This document shows, one piece after another, positions 5,678-12,829 of a stretch of DNA of 13,792 bases (position 1 is the stretch's first letter; every line of letters begins with the position of its first letter). Location of the stretch: contig CABGHG010000031.1 in NCBI GenBank assembly GCA_902158735.1, positions 1 to 13,792 of the forward strand. The letters are read 5' to 3'. The notes beneath the pieces are model-generated. The model was given only the letters and a program-made list of their open reading frames with translations, was not told where the DNA came from and made no database searches. The DNA comes from Candidatus Methanolliviera sp. GoM_oil (GTDB taxonomy: Archaea > Halobacteriota > Methanoliparia > Methanoliparales > Methanoliparaceae). Made by a program: the position numbers and the translations under genes.

Positions 5678-7609
5678 TTAAAACGGGATTTCTTTCATCG
5701 TATCTTTGAGTATCCCCCTATCCAGTATATCACATGCCGGCGTAATCGCCGTCCTCTCTCCATCCGGCATGAACTCCTTTATTCCTGCTTTTGCGATGCA
5801 GTATCTCGGCCGCCTAAAGTCAAACGCCAGATGAGGATCTGCGAATGCCACCTTCACTACAGGGCTTAGGCACCAGGCCGATCCTCTTCCCATCATTGCC
5901 CCATAATTTGCCGCGGCTCGCTGATTACCGTGTCCCGCGCTGAAGGAGTGCATCGGATAGTTCTCTCCATGCATCTCCGTTAAGTTACCCTCTTCGGGTC
6001 TAAAACTGCAGAGGTATGGCATGCCCATGTGGTCTTGGATCTCCTGCCCGGCCCATCCTGTTCTGAGCCATCCCTCCTTCATCGCGGATGCTATCGTATA
6101 GTTTCCCGCCCATAGACCCATCGTGGAGCTGCCAGTGAGCATCGCAGACACTCCAGCTCCGACGGTTCCCATGATCGAAGTCTTGTGGGCACCACCCCAA
6201 TGGAGCTCTGCAAGCGTCGGAAACTTCTCATACGTCTCTATCACATAGGTCGCCACCATATTGAGCATAACTTTCATTATGTCCCATTTTGCCGGTATCA
6301 GCTTACCTCTGAGATATTTAGCTCCCAAATTCGAGAACTCACTAAGGACATCCTCATTAGCTCCTCCAGAAAGAGCAGATGTAGCCACGGTATTTGAGAA
6401 TCCAATCCCCCCGCTCATGTAGAACCCTAACCACAACGTGTTATCGAGCATGGCAGCTATCCCACCAATTCCTTCGGACATTCTAGTCATAGCTTTACTT
6501 GCCGCTGCATCATCTTGAGTCATATACTCCACATAAGGCATCAGAGGTAGATCTCTCTCACATTGTATTATATCTGGTATGAAACCGTCCGGAATACCAC
6601 CTATCTCGTTTCTCCCTCTCACCCTGCTGCCCCACAGCTTATCACCCATATGTATGACCCGGGCGTGTTTGAACGCATATGCCAGATCTGAGATCACATG
6701 CTCTCCCGAGAGCTGATATGCCGAGATGAACGCCATCGTATTCTGCATCGCGGCCCATCTTCCAGTACATTCTCCATCCCCCATCCGCATCGCCAACGTC
6801 GGAACTCTGAAGACCACCCATATACTATCACCTATCGCCTCCTTCAGCGCCTTTGCCCTGTCCGGGTGGAAGAGCTCATCGATGTGGATGTAGTATCTCT
6901 GATCTAGCCCGTCCATGATCTCATCGCTTCCTGTGATGATCTTTGCCCAGGCATCTTTGACCAGGTATGGGTTCACCTCGTTCATGTGCTCCTGCGCCAC
7001 CGCACCTGCCCCCATCGTGTGTTGCAGGGTTTCCATGTAGAAATTCAACGTCTCTGGAGTCACCTCCTTTCCAACTCGCACCTGTAGCATCCTGTGTGCC
7101 AGATCGAGATTCATGATGACGGTTCTCTTGATATCATCGTTTAGCTGCTGAATGGCGGTATTATTCATGTGGTGGCTGTCATCCTGCTCAATTGTTATCC
7201 CCCATTTCCCTACAGGCATAGGTTCTAACATCCTTTGGCCGACCGGCAGACCGACAGCCCTGCTATATGATGGTAAACCCCTCTTTATCGCTATCTGCTT
7301 TCCAGCATCGATAAATTCCTTTTTTCTAATCGACTGTCTGTAACCACCTCTGTGGTACATCTTCTCGTCTACTTCGTATAATGGTTCGGCCCCCCATATC
7401 TCCTTCATCGTCTGGTAGATATCTCTCCCTTTCTCGATGTCAATAAATTTCTGGGACGCCCTGTAGAGTTCCCGCGTATAATCTCTCTCTCTAGCAGACA
7501 TCCCGCTTTCCTTTGTTCTCTCCTCCCCTGCTTTCTTCTTCCTTTCCTCCACGAACCTCTTTATTCTCTCCTCTTCACTCAATTCTTCACCCATGGACAT
7601 ACGCCTCAC
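5678..7609 (-). CDS. mcrA: Alkyl-coenzyme M reductase (divergent MCR) alpha subunit
   Basis: This is the catalytic alpha subunit of an MCR-family enzyme. It holds nickel cofactor F430 and, in the alkane-oxidising direction, forms alkyl-CoM from alkane and CoM-S-S-CoB. Alignment by eye to remembered M. marburgensis McrA shows the F430 ligand Gln147 (here Q206), His257 (H315), Arg271 (R329), Arg225 (R284), Phe330 (F404), thioglycine Gly445 (G521) and Asp450 (D526) retained. Changed are Tyr333 (T407), Phe443 (W519), Tyr444 (A520), Cys452 (M528) and the Gln400 region (H475/K476). At 643 residues it exceeds the usual ~550-570. There is a charged N-terminal extension of about 50 residues and about 16 extra residues near 350-385. 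It overlaps the gamma gene by 4 bases. The frame opens with GTG (7607-7609); ATGs at 7598-7600 and 7592-7594 are plausible alternatives, the former with GAGG just upstream. Substrate is inferred to be a multi-carbon alkane, not methane. Confidence 0.93.
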   Translation of the reverse strand: MRRMSMGEELSEEERIKRFVEERKKKAGEERTKESGMSARERDYTRELYRASQKFIDIEKGRDIYQTMKEIWGAEPLYEVDEKMYHRGGYRQSIRKKEFIDAGKQIAIKRGLPSYSRAVGLPVGQRMLEPMPVGKWGITIEQDDSHHMNNTAIQQLNDDIKRTVIMNLDLAHRMLQVRVGKEVTPETLNFYMETLQHTMGAGAVAQEHMNEVNPYLVKDAWAKIITGSDEIMDGLDQRYYIHIDELFHPDRAKALKEAIGDSIWVVFRVPTLAMRMGDGECTGRWAAMQNTMAFISAYQLSGEHVISDLAYAFKHARVIHMGDKLWGSRVRGRNEIGGIPDGFIPDIIQCERDLPLMPYVEYMTQDDAAASKAMTRMSEGIGGIAAMLDNTLWLGFYMSGGIGFSNTVATSALSGGANEDVLSEFSNLGAKYLRGKLIPAKWDIMKVMLNMVATYVIETYEKFPTLAELHWGGAHKTSIMGTVGAGVSAMLTGSSTMGLWAGNYTIASAMKEGWLRTGWAGQEIQDHMGMPYLCSFRPEEGNLTEMHGENYPMHSFSAGHGNQRAAANYGAMMGRGSAWCLSPVVKVAFADPHLAFDFRRPRYCIAKAGIKEFMPDGERTAITPACDILDRGILKDTMKEIPF

Positions 7610-8406
7610 ATACTTTCATTGATCATCTCGGGATTGAAACCCGCCATGACCCTCATCTTTGTGGATCGCGACATCATCTCGAAGAGCTCAGTTCTAGCTT
7701 TGTATGGCTGAGTATCCCAACTATACGTTAGACATAACTTCTTACAATCTTCCTCTGATAGTGGAGGTCCTACCGGGACAGGCACATCCAAAACGTTACC
7801 CATCTGGTCCTTGATATATACGACCTCTCCACTGTCCTTGTCATATATGTATCTCCTCCTCGCATCGAACATCAGCCCGTTCTCATCAAGTCTCAAGGAG
7901 TGTCCGTGGACCGTTATTCCCTTTAGAGCACTCCTACCCGGGTTAAATATCTCCGTTTCGAGAAGCATTTTTGTCGCCTTCTCTAAATCCCTCTCCCTCA
8001 TCTCCAATATCTCCCTCCCACTATAAACAACGGTATCTATTCCTCTAAACCTGCTGAAATAGAGTCTCTGCCTACCAAACGGGGCTATACTGGGAAGATG
8101 AAAACTATCGGACATTTGAATGAACCTAATCCTATCCCCCGCCCTCGTCCCCGGCGTTGGAACGACGATATGCTTGATCGGATCATAAGGTTCAATCAAT
8201 TCTTCAAGGGGAGGATGTACGCTTACATATGCAGATCTAACGGCCCTGTGAGACAAAAGCTGCGTTATATCATCTTCTGCTATAGACCTATACTTCAATA
8301 AGGGCCTACTTTTATCCCAGAGTTTCTTTCTTCTCGCCGATACGGTATCTTTACCTGGATAGATATTCGGCACATATTCAGATTTAGTTTTTTCAGCCAT
8401 TTTCAT
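7606..8406 (-). CDS. mcrG: Alkyl-coenzyme M reductase (divergent MCR) gamma subunit
   Basis: The 266-residue gamma subunit is close to the canonical length (about 250). Hallmarks seen are 'SVHPPLEEL' (62-70), 'AGDRIRFIQMSDS' (89-101), 'YSGREILEMRERDLEKA' (128-144) and 'TVHGHSLRLDENGLMFD' (165-181). The arginine in 'SGRE' (R131) corresponds to gamma Arg120, which anchors the CoM sulfonate, and the 'VHGHS' histidines (H167, H169) are kept. This subunit is the most conventional of the three, which fits conservation of the CoM head-group site. It overlaps the beta gene by ATGA and the alpha gene by 4 bases, so translation is coupled. A second ATG is two codons downstream of the chosen start. Confidence 0.96.
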   Translation of the reverse strand: MKMAEKTKSEYVPNIYPGKDTVSARRKKLWDKSRPLLKYRSIAEDDITQLLSHRAVRSAYVSVHPPLEELIEPYDPIKHIVVPTPGTRAGDRIRFIQMSDSFHLPSIAPFGRQRLYFSRFRGIDTVVYSGREILEMRERDLEKATKMLLETEIFNPGRSALKGITVHGHSLRLDENGLMFDARRRYIYDKDSGEVVYIKDQMGNVLDVPVPVGPPLSEEDCKKLCLTYSWDTQPYKARTELFEMMSRSTKMRVMAGFNPEMINESM

Positions 8407-9767
8407 CCCTTCTTTATCTCTCCTTTTATTTGTTCTGCCGCCTCAGCTACTTTTTCTAGAGGATTTTGTAGCAAAGGAAACATATCTCTCAACTTGAAAA
8501 ACGCGGAAGACGTCATCTCCGGCGAGAACAACTGCGTCCCAGAATCAAGACACATACCTGCCACGATAGGCGGTTGTATGAAGCCAGACCCCCTCAAAAT
8601 AACGTGATCGAAGGTATACGCCCCGGGACCAGCCCCACCGTAGATAGAGTGCGTATAAAAAGCGAAACCTATACCTACCCCCTCCATCCTTCCCCCATCA
8701 GGATCTGGTAGTCCACCCGTCTCAATCGTGAATCCATCATTTATATATGCTAGTACAGAAGGGGCCGCCTGTCCAGCTCTCATCGCCCCACAATTGACGA
8801 TCACGGCGGCCGTGGTTCCAGCCAATTCGTATGCGTTCCAGAGTGGATAATTATCGGTCGCATACATTTTATATCCAGAAGCGAATTTTTTCTTAACCTT
8901 TATAACCTTATCTTCAATAGCTCTTCTTACCGTAGAATGTACAACGTCCATTATCATTCCCGCCCTGTTCTCCTTAACAAGGTCTAAAACCAAATTATTG
9001 GCATTAAAACCTTCATATGCATACCCAAGCAGATTATATCTCTCATACCAACCCACTGCGTTACCCATCTCCCACTGTGCCGCCTCTTCTAAGATGCTTG
9101 CCAACGCGAGCCCGTCCATCGTTCGCTTGTTAACCATCGCCACGATGTGATTAACGGTTATTCCGCTGTATTCGGCCCCTAAACCATCGACCACATTCGA
9201 TGGCTTCAAGAACCCCGATACCGGCGCTCCCGGTGAAAACGTGATAGACTGGGGATATCTTCCAAAAACAACGGCTTTCAACATATTGCACCCATCCAGG
9301 TCTGTATTTGGATCTATCTTAAATATCTCCGCGATCGCCTGGCATAGTGCAACCATCGTCCATGTATAGACCGGATCCCTGCTGGCAAATATCCCCATCA
9401 CCTCTCTTGGTATTTTGACGATGATGGTATCTGCCATTACTACCACAGAATCTTCCCCATCTCCAAATTTCCCTATTTTATCTCTTATTCTATCGGCGAT
9501 CTCCTCCGCATGTTCTACGATGGGAAGATCTCTACCATACCAGGGCATCTTACATTCGTCCTGCCCTATTACCGTCTCCCATCCTGCTTTTCCCTCCTTC
9601 AGACAACTCTGCAACTTAGACAGGTTGACAAAAGCTGTTCTTTTGAACAGATCCAGAACATCTTTCATATATGGGTTGTAAAACGGTGAAAGCGCCTCTA
9701 TCGGCACGTCCTCTGCTATACACTGAGAAGCGTCGTTATATAAACCAACTTTATCTCCATACTTCAT
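8403..9767 (-). CDS. mcrB: Alkyl-coenzyme M reductase (divergent MCR) beta subunit
   Basis: The 454-residue beta subunit is the first gene of the B-G-A operon. Recognisable MCR beta segments are 'NAVGWYERYNLLGYAYEGFNANNLV' (246-270), 'PLWNAYELAGTTAAVIVNCGAMRAGQA' (308-334) and 'GFAFYTHSIYGGAGPGAYTFDH' (367-388). In the active-site strand, Phe361 and Tyr367 of canonical McrB correspond to F370 and Y376, while Phe362 becomes Y371. The CoB-contacting His379 corresponds to H388. The ATG at 9767 follows AGAGGAGAT with 8-base spacing and a TATA-like element further upstream. No mcrC or mcrD lies between beta and gamma, unlike the mcrBDCGA operon of methanogens but as reported for ANME-1 and alkane-oxidising relatives. 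It is divergent from trpS. Confidence 0.95.
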   Translation of the reverse strand: MKYGDKVGLYNDASQCIAEDVPIEALSPFYNPYMKDVLDLFKRTAFVNLSKLQSCLKEGKAGWETVIGQDECKMPWYGRDLPIVEHAEEIADRIRDKIGKFGDGEDSVVVMADTIIVKIPREVMGIFASRDPVYTWTMVALCQAIAEIFKIDPNTDLDGCNMLKAVVFGRYPQSITFSPGAPVSGFLKPSNVVDGLGAEYSGITVNHIVAMVNKRTMDGLALASILEEAAQWEMGNAVGWYERYNLLGYAYEGFNANNLVLDLVKENRAGMIMDVVHSTVRRAIEDKVIKVKKKFASGYKMYATDNYPLWNAYELAGTTAAVIVNCGAMRAGQAAPSVLAYINDGFTIETGGLPDPDGGRMEGVGIGFAFYTHSIYGGAGPGAYTFDHVILRGSGFIQPPIVAGMCLDSGTQLFSPEMTSSAFFKLRDMFPLLQNPLEKVAEAAEQIKGEIKKG

Positions 9768-9775
9768 TTTTATCT

Positions 9776-9784
9776 ATCTCCTCT
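9776..9784 (-). promoter_or_regulatory. Shine-Dalgarno of the reductase beta gene
   Basis: AGAGGAGAT on the minus strand, 8 bases before the ATG at 9767, supports this start codon. The reductase operon thus has a leadered, ribosome-binding-site-driven start, unlike the nearby genes that look leaderless. Confidence 0.7.
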
Positions 9785-9806
9785 GTGTATTATTGCATAT
9801 TATTTC

Positions 9807-9820
9807 TAATATTTAAAATT
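9807..9820 (-). promoter_or_regulatory. Probable TATA box of the reductase operon
   Basis: The minus strand reads AATTTTAAATATTA, centred about 26 bases upstream of a predicted transcription start near 9788. This leaves a leader of about 20 bases that contains the AGAGGAGAT site. A second AT-rich element (complement of about 9850-9857) lies further upstream and is a weaker candidate. Confidence 0.5.
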
Positions 9821-9968
9821 GTCGATCAAGATGCTATGTTGAATAGAGATTTTTAAGTTAGAATCATAACGTAAAAACTATCAATATTTTTTTCGGAGGA
9901 GTTGAATTAGATTTGGGGCAAAGGTGGGCTGATTTGATACCGTCCTCAAGATACTATCTTTGAGCAGT

Positions 9969-9978
9969 TATATATAAA
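9969..9978 (+). promoter_or_regulatory. TATA box of the trpS-pheS-pheT operon
   Basis: TATATATAAA-type sequence lies about 40 bases before the trpS ATG. This spacing predicts a transcription start near 10000 and a short leader of about 14 bases without a strong Shine-Dalgarno. Confidence 0.6.
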
Positions 9979-10013
9979 GGAAAGGCAAACAGACCACCAA
10001 GAGAAGACAAGAG

Positions 10014-11318
10014 ATGAATGAGGATAAGATAGATCCATGGGCATCGAAGGTGATCGAGACCAAGAAGCTCTTTGAAGGATTTGGAATAGAAGAGATAAAA
10101 CCACTGGTGGAGAGACTGCCGATAAAACACAGGCTTCTTCGGAGGGGGATGATAAGTGGTCACAGAGACTACGATAGAATCGTTGACGCGATCGAGAGGA
10201 GAGAAGATTTTGCAGTTATGAGTGGTTTCATGCCCTCCGGTGAAGCTCACATCGGAAACAAGATGGTGATGGAGGAGATAATATGGCACCAACAGATGGG
10301 GGGGGAAGCATTTGTTGCGATTGCTGATATGGAAGCGCATGCGGTCAGGGGAATCTCTTTCGAGAAGTGTAGGCAGTTTGGCATAGAAGGATACATCACG
10401 AGTCTGATCGCACTCGGGTTAGATCCAGAGAAAGCCCATATATACTTCCAGTCCAAGAATTTTGAGTTGAGAGATCTGATGTTTGAGGCAGGATTAGTCT
10501 CCAATTTTTCCACTCTTGGTGCAATATACGGTTTTTCTGGTGAAACCTCCGTTTCACATGCCATCAGTGCTCTCACACAATCGGCGGACATTCTATATCC
10601 ACAGTTGAAGGAGTTTGGAGGACCAAAACCTGTTGTGGTACCCGTTGGATTTGATCAGGATCCACATATCAGATTGACGAGGGATATCGCGAGCAAATTC
10701 AGAAAGTTCCGTGTGGAACAAAGAGGGGATTATATAAGTATAAGGAGTAAATCGGCGAGTGAAAAACTCACCTATAAGTTATTTGATAAGATTAAAGAAT
10801 ATGGAACGGTAAAGAAATATAAGGGACATATAGATGTCTTCAACCTTGAATATGATCAAAATCTGAAATTTGTAGGAGAACTCGTGCGAAAGACTGAGGT
10901 AGAAGAAGGTTTCTACGGTTTTCATCTTCCATCTTCTATATACCACAGATTCACCTCTGGATTGATGGGAGGAAAGATGTCGAGCAGCAAGCCGGAGAGT
11001 TATATCTCTCTCACAGAGAAACCAGAAGACGCCGCCAAAAAGGTCAAAAGAGCAAAGACCGGCGGGAGAGTTACGATGAATGAACAGAGAGAGAAGGGGG
11101 GGGATCCGGAGAAGTGTGCAGTCTTCGAGCTCTTCTCATTCCATTTGATCGAAGATGATGAGGAGATAGATAGGATAAGAGAAGAGTGCAAGGAGGGAGA
11201 AAGGGTTTGTGGAGAATGTAAGGCGTTGGCAGCAGATCTGATCGAAGAATTCCTGATAGACCATCAAGAGAAGAGAGAAGAGGCGGCAGATAGGATCGAT
11301 GAGTATTTGGAGGCATAA
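10014..11318 (+). CDS. trpS: Tryptophanyl-tRNA synthetase
   Basis: This class I aminoacyl-tRNA synthetase charges tRNA-Trp in the cytosol. The 434-residue protein shows the HIGH-type motif as 'PSGEAHIG' (74-81), the archaeal/eukaryotic 'VGFDQDPHIRLTRDIA' (211-226) and the KMSKS-type loop as 'GGKMSSSKP' (319-327), preceded by 'PSSIYHRFTSGL' (306-317). About 70 residues between the DQDPH helix and the YHRF segment (roughly 231-304) are more than in the short archaeal forms that I recall (about 370-390 residues) and form a charged insertion. It is the first gene of a housekeeping operon, with the pheS start two bases after its stop. Confidence 0.96.
   Translation: MNEDKIDPWASKVIETKKLFEGFGIEEIKPLVERLPIKHRLLRRGMISGHRDYDRIVDAIERREDFAVMSGFMPSGEAHIGNKMVMEEIIWHQQMGGEAFVAIADMEAHAVRGISFEKCRQFGIEGYITSLIALGLDPEKAHIYFQSKNFELRDLMFEAGLVSNFSTLGAIYGFSGETSVSHAISALTQSADILYPQLKEFGGPKPVVVPVGFDQDPHIRLTRDIASKFRKFRVEQRGDYISIRSKSASEKLTYKLFDKIKEYGTVKKYKGHIDVFNLEYDQNLKFVGELVRKTEVEEGFYGFHLPSSIYHRFTSGLMGGKMSSSKPESYISLTEKPEDAAKKVKRAKTGGRVTMNEQREKGGDPEKCAVFELFSFHLIEDDEEIDRIREECKEGERVCGECKALAADLIEEFLIDHQEKREEAADRIDEYLEA
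11309..11313 (+). promoter_or_regulatory. Shine-Dalgarno of pheS inside the trpS 3' end
   Basis: GGAGG lies 7 bases before the pheS ATG at 11321, within the last codons of trpS. It supports this start codon and cotranscription. Confidence 0.7.
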
Positions 11319-11320
11319 GC

Positions 11321-12829
11321 ATGAAAAATCTGACTTTAAACGAGGCGAAGACGTTGAAGGCTCTTCGTTCCGGGGAAAATTCCGGAGAAAATTCTGGGAA
11401 GAAGATTCCCGAATATCTTGCAAAGAAGGTTGGAATAAAGGTGGAAGCCCTGATGCAGGCGGCATACTTCTTGCAAGAGAAAAATTTGGTCGATATAGAT
11501 GAAAGATTAGAGGAAGAATATGAACTCACAGAGGAGGGCGAGAGGTATGCCAGAGAAGGTCTTCCTGAGAGAGATATTCACGATTTTGTGGTATCAAAGG
11601 GGGGTGAGGTGTATCTCTCAGATCTAAGAAAGGAGTTTCCCGAGATCATCAATATAGGGTTTGGATGGCTTAAGAGGAAGAATTGGGTTAAAACAGATAA
11701 GAGGGGCGAGGATTTTTTGGTGATAGCGTTAAAAGCCCCGATTGGAAGAGATGAAGAGATACTTAAAGAACTAACAAATAAACCAAGGAAAAACCCCCCA
11801 ATGTTGGATAAGAGCACGTTAAAGCTTTTGAAGGGAAGAAAACTCTTAAACATCCATGATAAAAAGTATATAAAGATAAAATTGGCGGAAGATGGAGAAG
11901 AGGTTGCAAGGGGAATAAAAGTTGAGGATTACGAAGAGATAACGAAGATAACACCGGAGATGATACGCGAGAAGAGCTGGATCGGAAAAAGATTCAGGGG
12001 TTATGACGCAGAAGTTTTGTCCAAGGAGATATATCCGGCGAAGAAACATCCTTACAGGAGGATAATAGAAGAGATAAGGGATATATCGCTGAGAATGGGT
12101 TTCGTCGAGATAAAAGGAGAGATAATTCAATCATCCTTCTGGGATTTTGATGCCCTCTTCCAGCCACAGGATCATCCCGCCAGAGATATGCAGGATACGT
12201 TTTATCTGAATTCAGAATCAAAGCTCCCGGAAAGATATGTAAAAGAGGTGAGAGAGATGCACATACACGGGGGAAAGGTCGATTCGAGTGGTTGGGGTGG
12301 TGAATGGAGCGAAGAGGTTGCAAGGAGAAACGTTCTCAGAACCCACACGACTGCCTTGACGATAAGATATTTAGCAGAACATCCCGATCCACCCGTAAAA
12401 GCTTTCTGTATTGGCAGGGTCTATAGGAGGGAGAGTATCGATGCGACACATCTTCCGGAGTTCGAACAGCTTGAAGGGGTGATAATGGATAAAGGCGTCT
12501 CTTTTAAAGACCTTTTAGGATATTTAAAAGCGTTTTACAGGGAGATGGGTTTTGAGGAGATCAGGTTCAGACCAGGATATTTCCCATACACCGAGCCATC
12601 TGTAGAGCCTGATGTCTATGTGGATGGATTGGGATGGGTTGAACTCGGAGGAGCAGGTGTTTTCAGAAAGGAGGTTACTGAGCCTTTTGGAATAAATTAT
12701 CCCGTGCTTGCATGGGGGCTCGGGGTGAGCAGGCTCGCGATGTTAAAACTTGGATTGAGAGATCTAAGGGAACTCTACCGCCCGGATATAGATTGGTTGA
12801 GAAAGAGTCCGCTATTTGAGGGGTTTTAA
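11321..12829 (+). CDS. pheS: Phenylalanyl-tRNA synthetase alpha subunit
   Basis: This is the catalytic subunit of the alpha2-beta2 enzyme that charges tRNA-Phe. The 502-residue length is typical of archaeal/eukaryotic PheS with N-terminal winged-helix DNA/tRNA-binding-like domains (about 1-200). Class II motifs are visible: motif 1 around 'HPYRRIIEEIRDISLRMGF' (243-261), motif 2 'FCIGRVYRRESIDATHLPEFEQLEG' (362-386) and motif 3 'GLGVSRLAMLKLGLRDLR' (466-483). The 'FPYTEPSVEPDVY' phenylalanine-site segment is at 421-433. A short tandem repeat near the N-terminus encodes SGENSGENSGKK (17-28). The stop codon is immediately followed by the pheT ATG with no gap. Confidence 0.97.
   Translation: MKNLTLNEAKTLKALRSGENSGENSGKKIPEYLAKKVGIKVEALMQAAYFLQEKNLVDIDERLEEEYELTEEGERYAREGLPERDIHDFVVSKGGEVYLSDLRKEFPEIINIGFGWLKRKNWVKTDKRGEDFLVIALKAPIGRDEEILKELTNKPRKNPPMLDKSTLKLLKGRKLLNIHDKKYIKIKLAEDGEEVARGIKVEDYEEITKITPEMIREKSWIGKRFRGYDAEVLSKEIYPAKKHPYRRIIEEIRDISLRMGFVEIKGEIIQSSFWDFDALFQPQDHPARDMQDTFYLNSESKLPERYVKEVREMHIHGGKVDSSGWGGEWSEEVARRNVLRTHTTALTIRYLAEHPDPPVKAFCIGRVYRRESIDATHLPEFEQLEGVIMDKGVSFKDLLGYLKAFYREMGFEEIRFRPGYFPYTEPSVEPDVYVDGLGWVELGGAGVFRKEVTEPFGINYPVLAWGLGVSRLAMLKLGLRDLRELYRPDIDWLRKSPLFEGF
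11369..11404 (+). repeat. 12-bp tandem repeat near the start of pheS
   Basis: TCCGGGGAAAAT (11369-11380) is followed by TCCGGAGAAAAT (11381-11392), one base different, and a degenerate third unit (11393-11404). It encodes SGEN-SGEN-SGKK, a flexible polar insert before the first winged-helix core of PheS. It is a probable slippage product. Confidence 0.8.

Larger units (their letters stand above)
9768..10013. other. Divergent intergenic region between the reductase operon and trpS
   Basis: This 246-base stretch holds the promoter and ribosome binding site of the beta gene on the left and the TATA box of trpS on the right. Between them is an AT-rich part (9785-9895) and a G-rich part (9895-9945). 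An imperfect hairpin, CTCAAGAT pairing with ATCTTTGAG across a bulge, lies at 9945-9964. I see no coding frame, tRNA or recognisable riboswitch. Confidence 0.6.

Noticed and set aside
5615..5869. Plus-strand open frame of 84 codons opposite the alpha subunit end
   Set aside because: It begins in AT-rich intergenic DNA without a ribosome binding site, runs antisense through the conserved C-terminus of the alpha subunit, and its protein shows no family pattern.
8398..8410. Search for mcrC or mcrD between the beta and gamma genes
   Set aside because: The beta and gamma genes overlap by 4 bases, so there is no room for either. No McrC- or McrD-like frame was seen elsewhere in the window.
9945..9964. 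Imperfect hairpin considered as a terminator or RNA switch for trpS
   Set aside because: The stem has a bulge, no T-run follows it, and it lies just upstream of the trpS TATA box, so it is outside the predicted transcript.
10247..10591. Minus-strand open frame of 114 codons inside trpS
   Set aside because: It is the antisense shadow of a highly conserved trpS region and has no start signals or recognisable protein features.
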